NCBI GenBank assembly: GCA_025055355.1
Contig: JANWYM010000100.1
Coordinates: 1 to 10,706 of the forward strand
Direction: 5' to 3'
DNA: 10,706 nucleotides
From: Abditibacteriales bacterium
GTDB lineage: Bacteria > Armatimonadota > Abditibacteriia > Abditibacteriales > JANWYM01
Shown: positions 6,716 through 10,706 of the stretch, in pieces
Position numbering within the stretch: position 1 is the first letter of the stretch
Layout: each line of letters begins with the position of its first letter
Notes under the pieces: generated by a model
The model's database searches: none
What the model saw: only the letters and a program-made list of their open reading frames with translations
Told to the model about the DNA's origin: nothing
Program-made: the position numbers and the translations under genes

Positions 6716-6721
6716 GGACGA

Positions 6722-8446
6722 CTACCTCCTCTGCCACCAGACCATCGTGCCAAACACCAAAACGCCCAGCGGCACGGCAATAACCACCACTAACACGGTG
6801 CGCAGGATTTGGTTCATGTCCGCTCCCGCGCCGGTGCCGAACGAGTTCGTGACCGGCGGCTTGGCAGGGATGTCAATGATGGCTTCCTCCTCCGACAGCC
6901 AGTTGATAATGCTGGTGAAGAGGGCTTGGTTGGCGTCGGCGAGGATGAAGCGGTTGGAGGCCCAGTCGGAATCGCCTACGACCACCATGCGCCAGCGGGG
7001 CTTGCGGGTCTCTTCGACGATGCTCTGCTCCACCGCGAAGGCGGCGTCGAACGGCCCGCGCGGCTCTTTGCCAGTCACGCGTATTGCCCCTTCAGCGCTC
7101 AGCGAAGCCGCCATCATCCGCTCGGACGTTTGGAACAGCGGCGTGTAAGTCTGCCCCGGCTCCGTGGTAGCCTTGCGCTTCATCGGCAGCACGCCATAGA
7201 AGGCGCAGGCGCCGGGCACGCCCTTCAAGATGAAGTGGGAGGAAGATTCGTTGGGTTGCAGACGAAAGCCGACTTCGGGGATGGAGCGGAGCCCTTCAGC
7301 CGTCAGCGCGACGATAGAGGTCGCCAAGATGCCCGGCAGAATCTCTCCACCGTAGTCGGTGACGAGTTTCTGGAAGCGCGGCATGGCGTGATGCAGCCTC
7401 GTCTCCGGTGGGTCGAGCAGCAGGAGCAGTTTCCCCCGCTCGTCCAGATAGTCGCGCACGATGCGGTCTTCGTCTTCGTTCAAGTCGGTGCGCGGTCCAG
7501 CAATCACCAGCACGTCCACGCCGTGAATGACGCTCGACTGGGGCTCCTCTTTTTTCTCGCCGTGTGAGTGTTCATGCTCCTTTTCCTCTTGCTTCTCGTC
7601 GACCTCCCGCGTGAGGCGGCTGCCTTTTTCGAGGAGCGGCAGCGACTCGACCTTGTAGTTGAGTTTTTCGAGGGCGGATTTGGCGCTGCTCATCGCCTCC
7701 TCGTCGAAACCGGTGATGCTCCGCTCGCCGTGCCCTTGCATGAAATAGATGCGCTTTTTGCGGTTGGAGGTCAACTTGAGGATGGAGCCCGTGATAGCCG
7801 ATTCGTCGGGGATCGCCGTCAGGCGGTCCACCGCGTTGGGGATCTTGGGATATTTGAGGATAGTTGTCACGCCGCCGAACACGCCGTCTTGCTTGGCGCG
7901 CTGGAGGTTGGTGATGACATCCACGAACTCCACGCGGATATGGCGCGAGTTCCCCTCATAGTTGCGCAGCAAGCGCTGCACCTCCGGCGGCAGCCCGCCA
8001 CCGCGCCCGCCCGCGTAGTAGTAGGTGATATGCAGCGGACCTTTGACCTTCTCACGCAGGATCTTAATCGTCTGCGGCGAGAGCGTGTTCGAGCGGTTCT
8101 TAGTCAAGTCAAAGCGGTGTTTGTAGCGCGTCGTCAGGTAGTTCAGGAAGGACAGTGCGATGAACAACAATACAATACTGGCGAACGCGTTGCTGCCGTA
8201 TTTCAGTTGCCGCCGGCCCGGCAGCATTGCCCGCAGCAACTCCGGCTTGCTGGACGCCATCGCCATCAGCAGCAGCACCCCGACCGCGAACACCGCATAC
8301 GCCCAGCGCGGTGGATAGGTCGCGCCGCTGATGAACCACCAGCCCAGCCCCACGGCGATCAACAGAAGACCCAGACTCATCCCCACCCCAGCAAAGCGGT
8401 CGAGGAAGGAAGCAGAGGGTTCAGCAGATTTAGTTCCTCTCGCCAT
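6722..8446 (-). CDS. GldG-like ABC transporter auxiliary protein
   Basis: Membrane protein of the GldG / ABC-transporter auxiliary family (PF09822 type), which works with an ABC-2 permease and ATPase; in Bacteroidetes the relatives support gliding and secretion. The 574 residues have three N-terminal membrane segments (about 20-40, 48-65, 87-106), a large extracytoplasmic part and a C-terminal helix (546-569) followed by WWQRR. FDLTKNRSNTLSP (112-124) is the family hallmark directly after the third helix. MQGHGE (236-241) and VVVGDSDWASN (488-498) are further conserved points. An acidic, His-containing low-complexity segment (281-303) includes EHEHSHGEKKEE. ATG 8446 has GGAGG two bases upstream, which is close; an in-frame GTG at 8476 would lie inside a repeat array and is less likely. 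Homology is firm, cargo unknown. Confidence 0.9.
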   Translation of the reverse strand: MARGTKSAEPSASFLDRFAGVGMSLGLLLIAVGLGWWFISGATYPPRWAYAVFAVGVLLLMAMASSKPELLRAMLPGRRQLKYGSNAFASIVLLFIALSFLNYLTTRYKHRFDLTKNRSNTLSPQTIKILREKVKGPLHITYYYAGGRGGGLPPEVQRLLRNYEGNSRHIRVEFVDVITNLQRAKQDGVFGGVTTILKYPKIPNAVDRLTAIPDESAITGSILKLTSNRKKRIYFMQGHGERSITGFDEEAMSSAKSALEKLNYKVESLPLLEKGSRLTREVDEKQEEKEHEHSHGEKKEEPQSSVIHGVDVLVIAGPRTDLNEDEDRIVRDYLDERGKLLLLLDPPETRLHHAMPRFQKLVTDYGGEILPGILATSIVALTAEGLRSIPEVGFRLQPNESSSHFILKGVPGACAFYGVLPMKRKATTEPGQTYTPLFQTSERMMAASLSAEGAIRVTGKEPRGPFDAAFAVEQSIVEETRKPRWRMVVVGDSDWASNRFILADANQALFTSIINWLSEEEAIIDIPAKPPVTNSFGTGAGADMNQILRTVLVVVIAVPLGVLVFGTMVWWQRR

Positions 8447-8459
8447 ATCCTCCAAGAAC

Positions 8460-8522
8460 CGTTGGCACGTTAGCACATTGGAACGTTAAACGTTAAACGT
8501 GCTAACGTGCCAACGTGCTTAC
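8460..8522. repeat. Octamer/heptamer-period palindromic array at the permease/GldG junction
   Basis: On the plus strand the units are GTTGGCAC, GTTAGCAC, ATTGGAAC, GTTAAAC, GTTAAAC, GTGCTAAC, GTGCCAAC, GTGCTTAC (8461-8522). The first two units are the reverse complement of the sixth and seventh, giving a perfect 17-bp inverted repeat (8460-8476 with 8499-8515) around a 22-base centre that contains AACGTTAAACGTT. The array overlaps the TAA stop of the permease gene (8519-8521) and fills nearly the whole 72-base gap to the gldG-like start. The RNA hairpin would be very stable and could protect or attenuate the operon transcript. Confidence 0.85.
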
Positions 8523-9328
8523 TTCCACTTCCGACTTTCCAGCACCTGCTTCGCCCAGAACAGGAAGAAGCCGATGACGCTGACGCAATACACGAGGTCC
8601 TTGGTGTCAATGACCCCCGAGGTCATGTCCTCCAAGTGGCTCAACACCGAGACATGGCGGCAAAACTCGCCGAAGGCGTTTTGCATCGTGAAACCGAAGA
8701 TGTTCACCAGCCAGAGCATGAGCAGGACGCCGAAGGCGAGGAAGCCGCTGACCACCTGACTGTCGGTGAGGGACGATGCCCACAAGCCGATGCTGAGGAA
8801 GATGCCGCCCGTGAGCCAGAGGCTCAGGTAACTCGACCAAATAATTCCCTTGTCCACGTTGCCCCACTTGAACAACATGATGGGAAAGTGCGCTGTGAGG
8901 AGGACGAGGACCGTGTGCACGCCGAAGACGCCGAAGAACTTCCCCAGCACGACTTGCCAGTCGGTCACGGGGGAGGTCAAGAGCAGTTCCACGGTGCCGG
9001 TGCTTTTCTCCTCCGCCAGCAGGCGCATGGTCAGCAGCGGCACAATGAACATGAGGATAATCGCCAACTCCGCGAAGAACGGCGACAGCGGCAAGGAGTG
9101 GGACATCCGCCCCACCACCACCCAGTAGATGAAGCCGGCGATGAACAGGTAGACAGCGATCAGCGCATACGCCATCCACGAAGTGAAGTAAGTGCGCAGT
9201 TCTTTGAGAGCGATGATCCCGATGGTCTGCAGCGAGGCTCCCAGACCCGCCAGACCGGCGCGGGACGCCCGCTGCACTTGGGAGGTTGTTCTTTCGGCGA
9301 CGGGGACACTCTGTTGTCTGACTGCCAT
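8519..9328 (-). CDS. ABC-2 type permease, GldF-like
   Basis: Membrane subunit of an ABC-2 family transporter, pairing with the ATPase encoded just upstream. The 269 residues contain six likely membrane segments (about 50-72, 86-106, 130-152, 164-188, 192-213, 243-260). The loop EEKSTGTVELLLTSPVTDW (106-124) is the standard ABC-2/GldF coupling segment that contacts the ATPase. KELRTYFTSWMAY (42-54) before the first helix is also typical. The first 35 residues are a polar extension without clear homology. The ATG at 9328 shares one base with the ATPase stop (TGATG), which suggests translational coupling, and AAGGAGG lies nine bases upstream. The transported substrate cannot be read from the sequence. 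The stop codon is inside a palindromic array. Confidence 0.92.
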   Translation of the reverse strand: MAVRQQSVPVAERTTSQVQRASRAGLAGLGASLQTIGIIALKELRTYFTSWMAYALIAVYLFIAGFIYWVVVGRMSHSLPLSPFFAELAIILMFIVPLLTMRLLAEEKSTGTVELLLTSPVTDWQVVLGKFFGVFGVHTVLVLLTAHFPIMLFKWGNVDKGIIWSSYLSLWLTGGIFLSIGLWASSLTDSQVVSGFLAFGVLLMLWLVNIFGFTMQNAFGEFCRHVSVLSHLEDMTSGVIDTKDLVYCVSVIGFFLFWAKQVLESRKWK

Positions 9329-10299
9329 CAGTCCGTGCCTCCTTCCTGACGTGCCTCCGATGAGGCGGCGACAATGCGCTCGACGTGACCGCTGGTGATT
9401 TCGATGAAGGCATCCTCGAGCGACAACTCCATCCGCCGCAACTCCAACAGCCCCCAGCCCTTGTTGACCGCGAACGCGGCTAACTCCTCGCGTAAATCCG
9501 CGTCGAGGCTGGTTTCGACCATGAACGCGCCGTCCTGCTGCTGCACCCGCTGCACGCCCTTGAGTTTCCGCAACTGCTGGGCGGCATCGCTGGGCGCGCG
9601 CTTGAAGCGCAGTTGAATCACATCCGATTGGCGGATCTGGCGCGAGAGGTTGTCGGGCGTGTCCACCGCTTTGACCTCTCCGCCGTCAATGATGATGACG
9701 CGATTGCAGACCATGCTGACCTCGGCGAGGATGTGGGTGCTGAGGATGATGGTGTGGTCTTTGCCCAACGTGCGAATGAGTTCCCGCGCCTCGCGGGTTT
9801 GCGCGGGGTCCAAACTCGCCGTGGGCTCGTCGAGGATCAGCACGGGCGGGTCATGAACGATGGCTTGCGCCAAGCCGACGCGCTGCCGCTGCCCTTTGGA
9901 TAGTTTGCCGATGATTTTGTCAGCGAACTCGTCCACATGCGTCTTAGCCATGACCTCGTCCACGCGGTCCTCCCGTCCTCGGCGCGGCACCCCCCGCAGC
10001 GCGGCGCAGTAGAGCAGATACTTGCGCACCGCCATATCGCGGTAAAGCGGCACGCCCTCAGGCAGATACCCGATGAGGCGGCGCACCTCCAGCGAATCTT
10101 TGAAGATGTCATAACCGCCCACGCGCGCCGTGCCCGAGGTGGGCGCCATAAAGCAGGTCAGAATGCGCATCGTGGTCGTCTTGCCCGCGCCGTTCGGACC
10201 GAGGAAGCCCAAAATATCCCCCCGCTCCACGCGGAAAGAGACATCCTTAATGGCGGTCACCTCACCATACTTCTTCGTCAACTGTTCGACTTCAACCAT
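9328..10299 (-). CDS. ABC transporter ATP-binding protein of the GldA/ABC-2 type
   Basis: Cytoplasmic ATPase that would energise the GldF-like permease. In the 323 residues, Walker A is GPNGAGKTT (34-42), the signature is LSKGQRQRVGLAQA (133-146, with Lys in place of the first Gly of LSGGQ), Walker B is VLILDEP (153-159, catalytic Glu158) and the switch His is in STH (187-189). At the Q-loop position the protein has Glu81 in GYLPEGVPLY (77-86), a substitution usual for this subfamily. The C-terminal 110 residues form the accessory domain common in GldA/CcmA-like ATPases. ATG 10299 follows GGGGAGGT with a spacing of six. It is the first gene of a five-gene minus-strand operon, coupled to the permease by a TGATG overlap. 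I found no convincing promoter directly upstream. Confidence 0.93.
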   Translation of the reverse strand: MVEVEQLTKKYGEVTAIKDVSFRVERGDILGFLGPNGAGKTTTMRILTCFMAPTSGTARVGGYDIFKDSLEVRRLIGYLPEGVPLYRDMAVRKYLLYCAALRGVPRRGREDRVDEVMAKTHVDEFADKIIGKLSKGQRQRVGLAQAIVHDPPVLILDEPTASLDPAQTREARELIRTLGKDHTIILSTHILAEVSMVCNRVIIIDGGEVKAVDTPDNLSRQIRQSDVIQLRFKRAPSDAAQQLRKLKGVQRVQQQDGAFMVETSLDADLREELAAFAVNKGWGLLELRRMELSLEDAFIEITSGHVERIVAASSEARQEGGTD

Positions 10300-10618
10300 C
10301 CACTAACCTCCCCAGGACTTTCAAGACCTTTGCTATTTTGCCCAACTCTCTCCGGCGTCAAACTTAGACACTTCAGCCTGTCAATCCGACGCATTGCGAA
10401 CGGTTAGGTTCCCCCTGAAGTCCCTGCCGATCCCTTCTAACGGCGGCGTGGTATTGACCCATCGGCTTGTGCTTGCCAAGCAATTCCCTTACATCCTATC
10501 CCCCACATGGAGTCTCCCACGGCGCTGCCCCGTGACTGGCAGTCGTCTCTGACGACGCTGCCGTGCCTGACCAGAGGCCTCCGAGGGGTTGAGCCCTCTG
10601 GTCGCATTCGGGTCAAGG
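10300..10618. other. Hairpin-rich spacer between the ABC exporter and the ABC/GldFG operon
   Basis: This 319-base region has no credible gene. It contains a run of inverted repeats: TGCTTG/CAAGCA (10470-10482), CACGG/CCGTG (10518-10534), a 10-bp stem with a 2-base bulge (10538-10547 with 10551-10562), GACCAGAGG/CCTCTGGTC (10569-10577, 10595-10603), and GGGTCAAG/CTTGACCC (10610-10617, 10627-10634), the last spanning the exporter stop. No stem is followed by a T tract on the minus strand. TTGACA (10384-10379) and TTGACG (10361-10356) occur on the minus strand but lack a good -10 box at the right distance. It may be a terminator cluster, a structured leader or dispersed repeats. Confidence 0.5.
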
Positions 10619-10706
10619 TCAGAGGTCTTGACCCATCGAGGCGGGTGCCGCCGTCGCCTCCGCCCACTCCTCGCCCATCTGCATCCGGTACATCTCCGCA
10701 TAGAGC
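10619..10706 (-). CDS. C-terminal tail of a probable ABC exporter (MsbA-like ATPase/permease fusion), truncated by window edge
   Basis: Only 28 codons and a TGA stop are inside the window. They read LYAEMYRMQMGEEWAEA, then a short Ala-rich tail and MGQDL. A Leu-Tyr-x-x-x-Tyr-x-Met-Gln segment close to the C-terminus is typical of MsbA-type ABC exporters, just after the last helix of the nucleotide-binding domain. All diagnostic motifs lie beyond the right edge, so this is a tentative family call. The stop codon sits in the loop of an 8-bp inverted repeat. Gene direction is the same as the ABC/GldFG operon, 319 bases further on. Confidence 0.5.
   Translation of the reverse strand, partial: LYAEMYRMQMGEEWAEATAAPASMGQDL

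Noticed and set aside
7568..8473. Long plus-strand open frame of 301 codons opposite the gldG-like gene
   Set aside because: It is the antisense shadow of a strongly conserved membrane protein gene in GC-rich DNA and has no recognisable domain.
8460..8522. CRISPR array or intrinsic terminator
   Set aside because: Units are only 7-8 bases with no spacers, and the stem is not followed by a T tract and lies inside an operon.
8507..9349. Plus-strand open frame of 280 codons opposite the permease gene
   Set aside because: Its His, Glu and Gln rich translation is typical of antisense reading of a membrane protein gene; no homology or ribosome binding site.
10338..10384. Promoter for the ABC operon based on TTGACA or TTGACG
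   Set aside because: Neither box has an acceptable -10 sequence 16-18 bases downstream on the minus strand.
10437..10667. Small minus-strand open frame across the hairpin cluster
   Set aside because: It overlaps the exporter tail in another frame, has repeat-like composition and no ribosome binding site.

Overview
The window is a GC-rich stretch of bacterial chromosome with tightly packed genes, most on the minus strand. A heptose-phosphate kinase gene (LPS or heptose glycan synthesis) points to a diderm. The rest of the gene content is a SGSH-like sulfatase, a FeeM-type acyltransferase, a GldF/GldG/DUF4340 transporter cluster and a HAS-barrel protein of a kind I associate with cyanobacteria and deep-branching phyla. 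This would suit an environmental, perhaps thermophilic, lineage such as Armatimonadota/Fervidibacteria. That placement is an impression from gene content and repeat style, not something the sequence proves.

Left part (1-2671). The 5' end of an rfaE1/hldE-type ADP-heptose pathway kinase runs off the left edge. It has a near-consensus sigma70 promoter and a good ribosome binding site. A 340-base spacer follows, carrying a dispersed palindromic repeat of the type that is often mistranslated as CHYERSEA-like peptides. Next is a complete type I (formylglycine) sulfatase without a signal peptide. Upstream of it a 487-base divergent spacer holds a promoter-like TTGACT/TATAAT pair reading toward the sulfatase, and two short palindromes.

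Middle part (2672-4215). Two plus-strand genes form a compact operon: an unrecognised 87-residue protein, then a 375-residue FeeM-like N-acyl amino acid synthase. A short convergent spacer without a convincing terminator separates them from the minus-strand operon.

Right part (4216-10706). Read on the minus strand, the last 28 codons of a probable MsbA-type ABC exporter are followed by a 319-base hairpin-rich spacer. Then comes a five-gene operon: ABC ATPase, GldF-like ABC-2 permease (TGATG overlap), GldG-like auxiliary protein, a DUF4340 protein made of four repeats, and a stand-alone HAS-barrel protein. The ATPase and permease would form the transporter. The GldG-like and DUF4340 proteins would be its membrane-anchored extracytoplasmic partners. 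The link to the HAS-barrel protein is positional only.

The most unusual structure is a pair of degenerate arrays with a period of about 8 bases (4838-4894 and 8460-8522). Both sit in this operon, and each begins on the stop codon of the upstream gene and folds back into a long inverted repeat (11 and 17 bp arms). They have different octamer sequences but the same architecture.
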